Shown here: in pieces, positions 38,973-47,952 of the stretch
Position numbering within the stretch: position 1 is the first letter of the stretch
How the letters are laid out: every line of letters begins with the position of its first letter
Assembly: GCF_024168645.1 (NCBI RefSeq)
Contig: NZ_JALJWF010000001.1
Span: 4,467,501-4,531,500 of the forward strand
Source of the DNA: Pseudomonas sp. GGS8
GTDB lineage: Bacteria; Pseudomonadota; Gammaproteobacteria; Pseudomonadales; Pseudomonadaceae
Direction of reading: 5' to 3'
Length of the DNA: 64,000 nt
The notes under the pieces: model-generated
The model's database searches: none
Seen by the model: the letters and a program-made list of their open reading frames with translations, nothing else
Told to the model about the DNA's origin: nothing
Translations under genes and position numbers: made by a program

Positions 38973-39883
38973 CCCCGTCCCTCCATCTCTTTGGCCTGGC
39001 TACGGTTGAACAGCAGAATCGGCACAATCAGGATCGCCAGCATCACCACCGCCAGGGCGGACGCCACCGGCCAGTCGCGGTTGTTGAAGAACTCCTGCCA
39101 CAACACGCGGCCGATCATCAGGGTTTCCGGGCCGCCCAACAGTTCCGGAATCACGAACTCACCGACCACTGGAATGAACACCAGCATGCAGCCGGCGATG
39201 ATCCCGTTCTTGGCCAGCGGCACCGTGATTTTCCAGAAGTTGTTGAAGTTGCTCGAACCCAGATCCGACGCTGCCTCCAGCAGGCTGCCATCGTGCTTCA
39301 CCAGGTTGGCGTACAGCGGCAACACCATGAACGGCAGGTACGCGTAAACCACCCCGATGTAGACGGCGGTGTTGGTGTTGAGGATCTCGACCGGCTGTGA
39401 CGTAAGGCCGGTCCACATCAGGAACGCGTTGAGCAGACCGTTGTTGCTGAGGATGCCCATCCACGCATACACGCGGATCAGGATCGCCGTCCAGGTCGGC
39501 ATCATGATCAACAGCAGCAAGACGTTTTGCGTTTCCTTGTTGGCCTTGGTAATCGCATAAGCCATCGGGAAGCCGATCACCAGGCACATCAGCGTGCTTA
39601 AAAACGCGACCTTCAACGAGCCAAAGTAAGCCGAGATGTACAGCTCATCTTCGGTCAGCAGCGAGTAGTTGCCGAGGTTCAGCAGCAGCTGAAATTTCTG
39701 TTCGGCGAAGGTGTAAATCTCGGAGTAGGGCGGAATGGCCAGGGCTGCTTCCGAGAAGCTGATCTTCATCACCAGGAAGAACGGCAACAGGAAAAACAGG
39801 CACAGCCACAGGAACGGAATGCCGATGACCAGTTTGCGGCCGCTGGGCACCAAGCGCAGGAATTGCTGATTGAAGGTTCTCAT
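38969..39883 (-). CDS. potH: Polyamine ABC transporter permease PotH
   Basis: A 304-residue permease with six membrane helices and EAA loop (LLEAASDLGSSNFNNFWKIT). Start ATG 39883 overlaps the stop of potG (ATGA), and its own stop overlaps potI, so the three are tightly coupled. The N-terminus RKLVIGIPFLWLCLFFLLPF and SFSEAALAIPPY are typical of PotH. Confidence 0.92.
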   Translation of the reverse strand: MRTFNQQFLRLVPSGRKLVIGIPFLWLCLFFLLPFFLVMKISFSEAALAIPPYSEIYTFAEQKFQLLLNLGNYSLLTEDELYISAYFGSLKVAFLSTLMCLVIGFPMAYAITKANKETQNVLLLLIMMPTWTAILIRVYAWMGILSNNGLLNAFLMWTGLTSQPVEILNTNTAVYIGVVYAYLPFMVLPLYANLVKHDGSLLEAASDLGSSNFNNFWKITVPLAKNGIIAGCMLVFIPVVGEFVIPELLGGPETLMIGRVLWQEFFNNRDWPVASALAVVMLAILIVPILLFNRSQAKEMEGRG

Positions 39884-41022
39884 GAGCGCAGTACCACGCC
39901 GCTGTCGTCTTCCCACCACACGTAGACCTGATCGTCCCAGGTCGGACGCGCGCCACGGCGTTCGGCATTGGCCATGAACGACTGGACGATCTTGCCGCCG
40001 GGCAGCTCCACGTAAAACACCGAGTGGCCGCCGAGGTAGGCGATGTCATGCACCTTGCCTTCGGACCAGTTGTAGCGGGTCTCGGGCTTGAGGGTGCTGA
40101 CCAGCATTTTTTCCGGGCGGATGGCGTAGGTGATCGACTTGTCCTGCACCGAGGTGCTCACGCCGTGGCCGACGTAAATCTTCTGCGCAAGGTCCGGGCT
40201 GTGGATGATCGCGTGACCTTCCAGGTCTTCCACAACGGTGCCGTCGAAGGCATTCACGTTGCCGATGAACTCGCAGACCATACGGCTGACCGGCGCTTCA
40301 TAAATGTCCACCGGGCTGCCGATCTGGGCGATCCAGCCCAAGTGCATGATCGCGATACGCTCGGCCATGGTCATGGCTTCTTCCTGATCGTGGGTCACCA
40401 TGACGCAGGTCACGCCGACCCGCTCGATGATTTCCACCAGCTCCAGTTGCATCTGCGAACGCAGCTTTTTATCCAGTGCGCCCATCGGTTCATCGAGCAG
40501 CAACAGCTTCGGCCGCTTGGCCAACGAACGCGCCAGCGCCACACGCTGACGCTGACCGCCAGACAACTGATGCGGTTTGCGTTTGGCGTATTGGGTCATG
40601 TGCACCAGGCGCAGCATTTCTTCGACACGGGCGTCGATTTCGCTGGCGGGCAAACGGTCCTGTTTGAGGCCGAAGGCGATGTTCTGCGCCACGGTCATGT
40701 GCGGGAACAGCGCATAGGACTGGAACATCATGTTGATCGGCCGTTCGTAGGGCGGCATGTCAGTGATGTCGACACCGTCGAGCAGAATCCGCCCTTCGGT
40801 CGGGCGTTCGAAGCCGGCGAGCATGCGCAGCAGCGTCGATTTACCCGAGCCGGAACCACCGAGCAAGGCGAAGATTTCGCCTTGATGGATCTCCAGGGAC
40901 ACATCGTCCACGGCGGTGGTTTCGTCGAATTTCTTGGTGACGCGGTCGACTTTCACCAGCACCTTTTTCGGTGCCTGGTGACCATCAAGAGCCTTCCTGT
41001 AGATGCTGGAGGCGTTTGCCAT
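39880..41022 (-). CDS. potG: Polyamine ABC transporter ATPase PotG
   Basis: A 380-residue ABC ATPase. Walker A GGSGSGKST, signature LSGGQRQRVALARSLAKR and Walker B LLLLDEPMGALD are intact; a TOBE domain follows from about residue 290. The region PPYERPINMMFQSYALFPHM is nearly the same as E. coli PotG. ATG 41022 follows GGGAG. First gene of the transporter operon. It energises uptake through PotH/PotI. Confidence 0.93.
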   Translation of the reverse strand: MANASSIYRKALDGHQAPKKVLVKVDRVTKKFDETTAVDDVSLEIHQGEIFALLGGSGSGKSTLLRMLAGFERPTEGRILLDGVDITDMPPYERPINMMFQSYALFPHMTVAQNIAFGLKQDRLPASEIDARVEEMLRLVHMTQYAKRKPHQLSGGQRQRVALARSLAKRPKLLLLDEPMGALDKKLRSQMQLELVEIIERVGVTCVMVTHDQEEAMTMAERIAIMHLGWIAQIGSPVDIYEAPVSRMVCEFIGNVNAFDGTVVEDLEGHAIIHSPDLAQKIYVGHGVSTSVQDKSITYAIRPEKMLVSTLKPETRYNWSEGKVHDIAYLGGHSVFYVELPGGKIVQSFMANAERRGARPTWDDQVYVWWEDDSGVVLRS

Positions 41023-41140
41023 ATGAAACTCCCAACAGGTTTCAGTCGTCGGGCCAACACGGCCTGACTTAGTAGTTGATTGCAAGCCCACGCCGTACGG
41101 TGCCAGTCATAACGCGACCCCCTGTAGGAGCGAGGATTGT

Positions 41141-41268
41141 GTGGCGAGGGGGCTTGCCCCCGTTGGGGGGCGAAGCGCCCCTGAATCAGTCGCCGCGATC
41201 TTGAATTAGAAAGCGGTGACCGATTTACGATTGCTTCGCAATCGAACGGGGGCAAGCCCCCTCGCCAC
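41141..41268. repeat. REPIN copy 2
   Basis: 24-base perfect inverted pair (41141-41164, 41245-41268), identical to copy 1. It lies in the 437-base gap between potG and the gamma-glutamyl hydrolase gene. The rest of that gap holds no gene I can support; a partial flanking unit (CTGTAGGAGCGAGGATTGT / CAAGCCCGCTCCCACAGG) extends the palindrome. Confidence 0.9.
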
Positions 41269-41459
41269 ACAAGCCCGCTCCCACAGGGATTTGCATTTGA
41301 ATCACTGGCCCATACCGCTCGGGCTTATTCGGCACCGCCGTCCTGGCTGCCTGGTCGTACTTGTTGTTATTGCGGTTCATCTATTACGTGAGCCACCGGC
41401 GCGCAAAGGCACGCCCGCCAGACTCACGGGGGCAGTCAATCGATGGGTAATGTTTGAAG

Positions 41460-42221
41460 TCAGCGCGTATTACGCAGCGCCGCCCGTTGCCGGCACGCCT
41501 GGCCAAACGCCTGGAAAATTCTCAAATAAGGGGGATTTGAAAGCACCTGCCATTCCGGGTGCCATTGCACACCGATGGCGAAGGTCTTGCTGTGCTCGAC
41601 GGAGATCGCCTCGATCAAACCATCCGGCGCGATCGCCTCAGCGCGCAGGCCTGGCGCGAGTCGATCGATGCCCTGGCTGTGAATCGAATTGACCATGAAC
41701 TCAGCAGGCAACTCCAGCGCTTCGAACACGCCGCCCGGTTGCACAGTCACCGCATGGGCCGCTGCGTACTGCACGGCCAGATCGGGACTGTCCGCTTCCC
41801 GGTGATCGAGCATGTCGGGCAGCTCATGCACCTTCTGATGCAGGCTGCCACCGAACGCCACGTTCATTTCCTGAAAGCCCCGGCAGATGCCGAGCACCGG
41901 AACACCGGCGGCAATCGCTGCGCGCAATAAGGGCAGGGTGGTGGCGTCCCGTTGCGGATCGTGATCCGTTCCGGGAGCGCTGGCCGGGCCTTGATAGTGG
42001 AAGGGCTCCACATTCGATGGCGAGCCGGTCAGCAACAGACCGTCGAGCTGCGCGAGCAGCGCATCGATTTCGGTCAGATCGCCTAAGGAAGGAATGACCA
42101 CCGGCAGCCCCAAAGCCGCGACGCTGACAGCACGCAAATACTTGTCTCCGCTGACATGGTAGGGGTGCAGGCCAATCTGTTTGACGCACGCAGTAACGCC
42201 GATCAATGGCTTGAATGCCAT
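41460..42221 (-). CDS. puuD: Gamma-glutamyl-gamma-aminobutyrate hydrolase (PuuD/SpuA)
   Basis: A 253-residue class I glutamine amidotransferase-like hydrolase. Catalytic Cys in LGICRGFQEMN and His-Glu in VQWHPEW are present, and GDKYLRAVSVAALGLPVVIP is typical of the PuuD family. It releases glutamate from gamma-glutamyl-GABA or related intermediates. ATG 42221 follows GAGGTG. Divergent from the ligase gene at 42501 (called spuA beside spuI in P. aeruginosa). Confidence 0.9.
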   Translation of the reverse strand: MAFKPLIGVTACVKQIGLHPYHVSGDKYLRAVSVAALGLPVVIPSLGDLTEIDALLAQLDGLLLTGSPSNVEPFHYQGPASAPGTDHDPQRDATTLPLLRAAIAAGVPVLGICRGFQEMNVAFGGSLHQKVHELPDMLDHREADSPDLAVQYAAAHAVTVQPGGVFEALELPAEFMVNSIHSQGIDRLAPGLRAEAIAPDGLIEAISVEHSKTFAIGVQWHPEWQVLSNPPYLRIFQAFGQACRQRAALRNTR

Positions 42222-42274
42222 TTTTATCACCTCGAAGTTTCACACTTGAACGAGCTTTTCCGGAGCTTAGCCTT

Positions 42275-42290
42275 GTTGATTTTAATTAAC
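42275..42290. promoter_or_regulatory. Candidate PauR/PuuR operator in the divergent promoter
   Basis: GTTGATTTTAATTAAC is an interrupted palindrome (GTTRATT half-sites, two-base centre, one mismatch). A further half-site AATTAAC lies at 42478-42484 next to the ligase start. AT-rich palindromes here are the expected targets of the HTH-cupin repressor encoded at 47347; assignment is by position only. Confidence 0.45.
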
Positions 42291-42500
42291 AACTCTCATG
42301 TAAAAAATTCTAAACGCCGAACGTCCGATGCTGATGATTTGCACGGTGCGCAAGCCTGATATGGCACTATGGCGCCCAAAAAAGGCCATAAAATAAAGGC
42401 TAAAGGGTCATCTGTTCGCTATTGACTTCACTTTGCCGTTCGGGTTGACTGGCTCTCGCAAGTGAAGTGAACATAATAATTAACAGCTAATAGGTGCATC

Positions 42501-43877
42501 ATGTCGGTCCCTCTGCGTGCCGTTCAACTCAACGAAGCAAACGCATTCCTTAAGCAACACCCTGAGGTTTTGTACGTCGACCTTCTGATTGCGGATATGA
42601 ACGGCGTGGTGCGCGGCAAGCGCATCGAGCGCACCAGTCTCCATAAGGTCTACGAAAAAGGCATCAACCTGCCGGCGTCACTGTTTGCCCTGGACATCAA
42701 CGGTTCTACGGTGGAAAGCACCGGCCTGGGTCTGGACATCGGCGACTCGGATCGCATCTGCTATCCCATCCCCGATACCCTCAGCATCGAACCCTGGCAG
42801 AAGCGTCCGACCGCGCAGCTGTTAATGACCATGCACGAACTCGAAGGCCAGCCGTTCTTCGCTGACCCGCGCGAAGTGCTGCGTCAGGTAGTCAGCAAGT
42901 TCGATGACATGGGCCTGACCATCTGCGCGGCGTTCGAGCTGGAGTTCTACCTGATCGACCAGGACAACGTGAACGGTCGTCCGCAGTCGCCACGCTCGCC
43001 GGTGTCCGGCAAACGTCCGCACTCGACCCAGGTGTACCTGATCGACGATCTGGACGAATACGTCGACTGCCTGCAAGACATCCTCGAAGGCGCGAAAGAG
43101 CAGGGCATTCCGGCTGACGCCATCGTCAAGGAAAGCGCCCCGGCGCAGTTCGAAGTCAACCTGCATCACGTCTCCGACCCTATAAAGGCCTGCGACTACG
43201 CGGTGCTGCTCAAGCGTCTGGTGAAGAACATCGCCTACGACCACGAGATGGACACCACGTTTATGGCCAAGCCGTATCCGGGTCAGGCGGGCAACGGTTT
43301 GCACGTGCACATTTCGATTCTCGACAAGCAAGGCAACAACATCTTCGCCAGCGAGGATCCCGTGCAGAACGCCGCGCTGCGTCACGCGATCGGCGGTGTG
43401 CTCGAGACCCTGCCGGCGCAGATGGCGTTCCTCTGCCCGAACGTCAACTCGTACCGGCGTTTCGGCGCGCAGTTCTATGTGCCGAACTCGCCGAGCTGGG
43501 GCATCGACAACCGTACCGTGGCAGTGCGCGTGCCCACCGGTTCGGCGGATGCCGTGCGCATCGAACACCGCGTTGCCGGCGCCGATGCCAACCCGTACCT
43601 GCTGATGGCCTCGGTACTGGCCGGTATTCACCACGGCCTGACCAACGAAATCGAGCCGGGCGCCCCGGTGGAAGGCAACAGCTACGAGCAGAACGAGCAA
43701 AGCCTGCCAAACAACCTGCGCGATGCGTTGCGCGAGCTGGACGACAGCGAAGTTATGGCGCGCTACATCGACCCGCTGTACATCGACGTGTTCGTGGCGT
43801 GCAAGGAAAGCGAGCTGGCCGAGTTCGAAAACTCCATTTCAGACCTTGAGTACAACTGGTACCTGCACACGGTTTGA
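42501..43877 (+). CDS. puuA: Gamma-glutamyl-polyamine synthetase (GS family)
   Basis: A 458-residue glutamine-synthetase-fold ligase of the PuuA/SpuI/PauA group that joins glutamate to putrescine or other polyamines with ATP. Seen: AAFELEFYLID (metal site), NGLHVHISILD (ATP site), NSYRRFGAQFYVPNSPSWGI and RIEHRVAGADANPYLLMA. No adenylylation Tyr loop, so not GlnA. AGGTG precedes ATG 42501. With the downstream dehydrogenase and oxidase it gives the gamma-glutamyl route from putrescine to GABA. Confidence 0.92.
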   Translation: MSVPLRAVQLNEANAFLKQHPEVLYVDLLIADMNGVVRGKRIERTSLHKVYEKGINLPASLFALDINGSTVESTGLGLDIGDSDRICYPIPDTLSIEPWQKRPTAQLLMTMHELEGQPFFADPREVLRQVVSKFDDMGLTICAAFELEFYLIDQDNVNGRPQSPRSPVSGKRPHSTQVYLIDDLDEYVDCLQDILEGAKEQGIPADAIVKESAPAQFEVNLHHVSDPIKACDYAVLLKRLVKNIAYDHEMDTTFMAKPYPGQAGNGLHVHISILDKQGNNIFASEDPVQNAALRHAIGGVLETLPAQMAFLCPNVNSYRRFGAQFYVPNSPSWGIDNRTVAVRVPTGSADAVRIEHRVAGADANPYLLMASVLAGIHHGLTNEIEPGAPVEGNSYEQNEQSLPNNLRDALRELDDSEVMARYIDPLYIDVFVACKESELAEFENSISDLEYNWYLHTV

Positions 43878-43945
43878 TGGGCGGAAAAGCCGTCAGTCAA
43901 GAATGAAAGGTGGGTGTACACAGTTCATGTGTACACCACCAACCC

Positions 43946-44085
43946 CTGTGGGAGCGACCTGTGGCGAGGGGGCTTGCCCCCGTTGGGCTGCGAAGCAGTC
44001 CTAGAGTCTCTGGTGTACTAAAGATTTTGTGAGCGCTACGCACTCAAACGGGGGCAAGCCCCCTCGCCACAGGTCGCTCCCACAG
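43946..44085. repeat. REPIN copy 3, extended
   Basis: The same 24-base inverted pair as in copies 1 and 2 (43961-43984, 44047-44070), here extended outwards to a perfect 39-base arm by CTGTGGGAGCGACCT / AGGTCGCTCCCACAG. It fills the 282-base gap between the ligase and aldehyde dehydrogenase genes. Confidence 0.9.
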
Positions 44086-44159
44086 TGATCGTAGTTCTCT
44101 GATCGTTATTGGTCGGCTTTAGTCCGACGACTACTTATTCCTTGCGTCGAGTCACAACC

Positions 44160-45650
44160 ATGACAAACACTCGCAGCGACTGGGAGCAACGCTTCCAGTC
44201 CTTGACACTAGAAGGCCGCGCATTCATCGACGGCCACTACCTCCCGGCACTCAGTGGCGACACCTTCGAATGCGTCAGCCCGGTCGACGGCCGCTTTCTG
44301 GCGAACATCGCCAGCACCGACGAAGCCGACGCCAATGCCGCCGTGCAGGTTGCACGCCGCACATTCGAATCCGGCATCTGGGCCAAGCTGCCCCCGGCGG
44401 AGCGCAAGCGCATCCTGATTCGTTTCGCCGATCTGATTCTGCAAAACCAGGAAGAATTGGCGCTGCTGGAAACCCTCGACATGGGCAAACCCATCAGCGA
44501 CTCCATGGCCATCGACATTCCAGCGACCGCCAATGCGATCCGCTGGAGCGCCGAGGCCATCGACAAAATCTACGACGAGGTCGCCGCCACACCACACGAC
44601 CAATTGGGCCTGATCACTCGCGAACCCGCAGGCGTTGTCGCCGCGATCGTGCCGTGGAACTTCCCGCTGATCATGGCCAGCTGGAAGTTCGCCCCAGCCC
44701 TGGCGGCAGGCAACTCGTTCATCCTCAAACCTTCGGAAAAGTCGCCTCTGACGGCGATCCGCATCGCGCAACTGGCCCTCGACGCCGGCATCCCCAAAGG
44801 CGTGTTTAACGTCTTGCCGGGTTTCGGTCACACCGTCGGCAAGGCGCTGGCGTTGCACATGGATGTCGACGTGCTGGCCTTCACGGGCTCCACCGCGATT
44901 GCCAAGCAACTGATGATCTACGCCGGGCAAAGCAACATGAAACGGGTGTGGCTGGAGGCGGGTGGGAAGAGCCCGAACGTGGTGTTCGCCGACGCGCCGG
45001 ACTTGCGCGCAGCCGCTCAGGCAGCGGCTGGTGCGATTGCCTTCAACCAGGGCGAAGTCTGCACCGCCGGCTCGCGGCTGCTGGTGGAGCGCTCGATCCG
45101 CGAGCAGTTCATTCCGTTGCTGGTGGAAGCCTTGCAAGCCTGGAAACCGGGGCATGCCCTCGACCCGGAAACCTCCGTCGGAGCCGTCGTCGATCAGCGC
45201 CAATTGGACAATGTGCTGCGCTACATCCAGGTCGGCAAAGACCAGGGCGCGCAACTGATTGCTGGCGGCAATCGCACCCTCGAAGACACCGGTGGCCTGT
45301 ACGTGGAACCGGCGATTTTCGACGGCGTGACCAACGCCATGACCATCGCCCGTGAAGAAATTTTCGGCCCGGTGCTGTCGCTGATTACCTTCGACACCGC
45401 TGAAGAAGCGCTGGCGATTGCCAACGACAGCATCTTCGGCCTCGCCGCCGGCGTGTGGACCAGCAACCTCAGCAAGGCCCACACCTTCGCTCGCGGCTTG
45501 CGGGCCGGCAGCGTCTGGGTCAACCAGTACGACGGTGGCGACATGACCGCGCCGTTCGGCGGGTTCAAGCAGTCGGGTAACGGTCGGGACAAATCGCTGC
45601 ATGCGTTCGACAAATACACCGAACTCAAAGCGACCTGGATCAAGCTCTAA
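44160..45650 (+). CDS. puuC: Gamma-glutamyl-aminoaldehyde dehydrogenase (PuuC/KauB)
   Basis: A 496-residue NAD(P) aldehyde dehydrogenase. Motifs: IVPWNFPLIMASWKFAPAL, LEAGGKSPNVV (general base Glu), FNQGEVCTAGSRLLVE (catalytic Cys), EEIFGPVLSLI. The sequence fits the PuuC/KauB subgroup that oxidises gamma-glutamyl-aminobutyraldehyde and other aminoaldehydes. ATG 44160 was chosen over the in-frame 44109 start inside weak sequence. Placed between the ligase and the FAD oxidase. Confidence 0.9.
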   Translation: MTNTRSDWEQRFQSLTLEGRAFIDGHYLPALSGDTFECVSPVDGRFLANIASTDEADANAAVQVARRTFESGIWAKLPPAERKRILIRFADLILQNQEELALLETLDMGKPISDSMAIDIPATANAIRWSAEAIDKIYDEVAATPHDQLGLITREPAGVVAAIVPWNFPLIMASWKFAPALAAGNSFILKPSEKSPLTAIRIAQLALDAGIPKGVFNVLPGFGHTVGKALALHMDVDVLAFTGSTAIAKQLMIYAGQSNMKRVWLEAGGKSPNVVFADAPDLRAAAQAAAGAIAFNQGEVCTAGSRLLVERSIREQFIPLLVEALQAWKPGHALDPETSVGAVVDQRQLDNVLRYIQVGKDQGAQLIAGGNRTLEDTGGLYVEPAIFDGVTNAMTIAREEIFGPVLSLITFDTAEEALAIANDSIFGLAAGVWTSNLSKAHTFARGLRAGSVWVNQYDGGDMTAPFGGFKQSGNGRDKSLHAFDKYTELKATWIKL

Positions 45651-45702
45651 CACTTTTACAGCGGCGGTCGCGGGCACATGCCTGCGGCCCTCGGAGAAAT
45701 GT

Positions 45703-46986
45703 ATGAAACAAGCACATGTAAACAGCTACTACGCCGCGACCCGCAACCAGACCGGCGATTACCCGATACTTGAAGAGCTGGTGGAATGCGATGTCTGTGT
45801 GATCGGCGCCGGCTACACCGGGCTGTCCTCGGCATTGTTCCTCAGCGAAGCGGGCTACAGCGTCACCGTACTGGAAGCCGCCAAAGTCGGCTTCGGCGCC
45901 AGCGGTCGTAACGGCGGCCAACTGGTCAACTCCTACAGCCGCGACGTCGATGTGATCGAAGAGCGCTACGGCGACAAGACCGCCGAAGTCCTGGGCAGCA
46001 TGATCTTCGAAGGCGCCGACATCATCCGTTCGCGCATCAAGGAGTACGACATCAAATGCGACTACCGCCCCGGCGGCATCTTCGCAGCGCTGAACAAAAA
46101 ACAACTCAACGGCCTGGCCGAGCAGAAGCGCAATTGGGAACGCTACGGCAACCGCAATCTGAAAATGCTCGACGCGGCTGACATCCAGCGTGAAGTCGGT
46201 TGCGACAACTACGTCGGCGGCCTGCTGGACATGCAGGGTGGCCACATCCATCCGCTGAACCTGGCCCTCGGCGAAGCTGCCGCGATCATTCGCCTGGGCG
46301 GCAAAATCTACGAACAATCCGCCGCCGTGGACATCTCCTACGGCGAGCCAATCACCGTGCGCACCGCCAAAGGCGTGGTGCGGGCCAAGTACCTGCTGAT
46401 CGCCGGCAACGCCTACCTGCCGCAAGACCTCGACAACCGCGTCACGCGCAAAAGCATGCCTTGCGGTTCGCAAATCGTCGTCACCGAGCCGCTGTCCGAG
46501 AAAGTCGCCCGCAGCCTGATTACCAATAATTACTGCGTCGAAGACTGCAACTACCTGCTCGACTACTACCGCCTCACCGCCGACAACCGCCTGCTGTACG
46601 GCGGCGGCGTGGTCTACGGCGCCCGCGAGCCGGACGACATCGAACAACTGATCCGCCCGAAAATCCTCAAGACCTTCCCGCAACTCAAGGACGTGAAAAT
46701 CGACTACCGCTGGACCGGCAACTTCCTGCTGACCATGTCGCGCATGCCGCAATTCGGCCGCATCGAGAAAAACGCCTACTACATGCAAGGCTACAGCGGC
46801 CACGGCGTCACTTGCTCGCACCTGGCCGGCAAACTGATCTCGGAAATGATCCGCGGCGACGCCGAACGCTTCGATGCTTTCGCATCGTTGCCGCACATGC
46901 CGATGCTCGGCGGCCGCACCTTCCAGGCCCCACTCACCGCCATGGGCGCGGCGTATTACGCGCTGCGCGATCGTTTCGGCATCTAG
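45703..46986 (+). CDS. puuB: Gamma-glutamyl-polyamine FAD oxidase (PuuB/PauB)
   Basis: A 427-residue FAD-dependent amine oxidase of the DAO superfamily. Rossmann motif VIGAGYTGLSSALFLSEAG near residue 35, ASGRNGGQLVNSYS, and the C-terminal FAD contact MQGYSGHGVTCSHLAGKL. It oxidises the terminal amine of gamma-glutamyl-polyamine to an aldehyde. GGAG precedes ATG 45703, 52 bases after the dehydrogenase. Probably last gene of the operon 44160-46986. Confidence 0.92.
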   Translation: MKQAHVNSYYAATRNQTGDYPILEELVECDVCVIGAGYTGLSSALFLSEAGYSVTVLEAAKVGFGASGRNGGQLVNSYSRDVDVIEERYGDKTAEVLGSMIFEGADIIRSRIKEYDIKCDYRPGGIFAALNKKQLNGLAEQKRNWERYGNRNLKMLDAADIQREVGCDNYVGGLLDMQGGHIHPLNLALGEAAAIIRLGGKIYEQSAAVDISYGEPITVRTAKGVVRAKYLLIAGNAYLPQDLDNRVTRKSMPCGSQIVVTEPLSEKVARSLITNNYCVEDCNYLLDYYRLTADNRLLYGGGVVYGAREPDDIEQLIRPKILKTFPQLKDVKIDYRWTGNFLLTMSRMPQFGRIEKNAYYMQGYSGHGVTCSHLAGKLISEMIRGDAERFDAFASLPHMPMLGGRTFQAPLTAMGAAYYALRDRFGI

Positions 46987-47002
46987 GTCTGACGCAATCC
47001 CT

Positions 47003-47091
47003 GTAGGAGCTGAGCTTGCTCGCGAAGACGGCCGCACAGTCAACATTGATGGCGCCTGACACACCTCCATCGCGAGCAGGCTCACTCCCAC
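47003..47091. repeat. Imperfect REPIN after the oxidase gene
   Basis: GTAGGAGCTGAGCTTGCTCG... (47003-47025) and TCGCGAGCAGGCTCACTCCC (47070-47091) are imperfect inverted copies. A further half unit (TGTGGGAGCGGGCTTCG) lies near 47139. Nothing else is recognisable in the 360-base gap up to the regulator. Confidence 0.65.
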
Positions 47092-47346
47092 AAGGGACTT
47101 GGCGCCATACACAAATTTTGCGAACAATACCGACCACTGTGGGAGCGGGCTTCGTACATGGACGGACGACTATCGTTCGCCTATTCGATTTATCTGCCGT
47201 TTATCGAACCTGCTGAGCAACACCAACAAACGTGATTTAATACCCGCCTTCCACGGTTCCGGGACGGGAAACGGCGTACTCCGCGGCCACCAGTCGCCCG
47301 CCACCCACCCCCATTTCCCCTTAAGTAGTGCTCACATAAGGCTGTC

Positions 47347-47895
47347 ATGGACACGGGCTCACGACTCAAATTAGTACGCGAAAGCTACAAACTGTCCCAG
47401 CGCGAGCTGGCCCGGCGTAGCGGCGTTACCAATGCCACCATCTCCCTGATCGAACAGAATCGCGTCAGCCCCTCCGTCAGCTCTCTCAAAAAACTGCTCG
47501 AAGGCATTCCCATGTCTTTGGCGGACTTCTTCACCTTCGACCAACCACCACGTGAGCATCAGTACGTGTTCCGCGCCAATGAACAGCCGGATCTCGGGCG
47601 TCATGGGTTGCGGTTGTTGCTGATTGGCGCTTCGGTGCCGAGTCGGCAGATGCGGCTGTTGCGTGAGCAATACGCGCCTGGGGCGAGTTCGGGGGAAGAA
47701 CCGATTGTGCATGCTGAAGGGGAGGAGTGTGGGCTGGTTACCCGTGGCACGGTTGAGCTGACTGTTGATGGTCAGGTGAGCGTGTTGAATGCCGGGGATG
47801 GGTATTACTTTCCGACAACGTTGCCGCATCGGTTTCGCAATATTGGGGCGGATGAGGCTGAAATCATCAGCGCCAACACCCCGGCTAACTTCTGA
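47347..47895 (+). CDS. pauR: HTH-cupin repressor of polyamine catabolism (PuuR/PauR-like)
   Basis: A 182-residue regulator: Xre-type HTH in residues 5-60 (LSQRELARRSGVTNATISLI; RVSPSVSSLKKLLEGIPMSL) and a cupin sensor domain in 75-180 (HAEGEECGLVTRGTVELTVD; DGYYFPTTLPHRFRN). This layout is that of PuuR and of PauR. It should repress the ligase, hydrolase and oxidase genes until polyamine or a gamma-glutamyl product is bound. Position at the end of the locus supports the assignment. Confidence 0.85.
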   Translation: MDTGSRLKLVRESYKLSQRELARRSGVTNATISLIEQNRVSPSVSSLKKLLEGIPMSLADFFTFDQPPREHQYVFRANEQPDLGRHGLRLLLIGASVPSRQMRLLREQYAPGASSGEEPIVHAEGEECGLVTRGTVELTVDGQVSVLNAGDGYYFPTTLPHRFRNIGADEAEIISANTPANF

Positions 47896-47952
47896 GTGTG
47901 CGTCCGGCAAAGTCATCTATCGAAGCCTTTTTGAACCCGAATGCCAACTATT

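Noticed and set aside
42360-42375. Possible sigma-54 promoter TGGCACTATGGCGCC upstream of the ligase gene.
   Set aside because: The -24 half TGGCAC fits but the -12 half lacks the TTGC core, so it does not meet the consensus.
44208-47127. Long minus-strand open frames across puuC and puuB.
   Set aside because: The + strand encodes complete enzymes with all motifs. The antisense frames have no family features.
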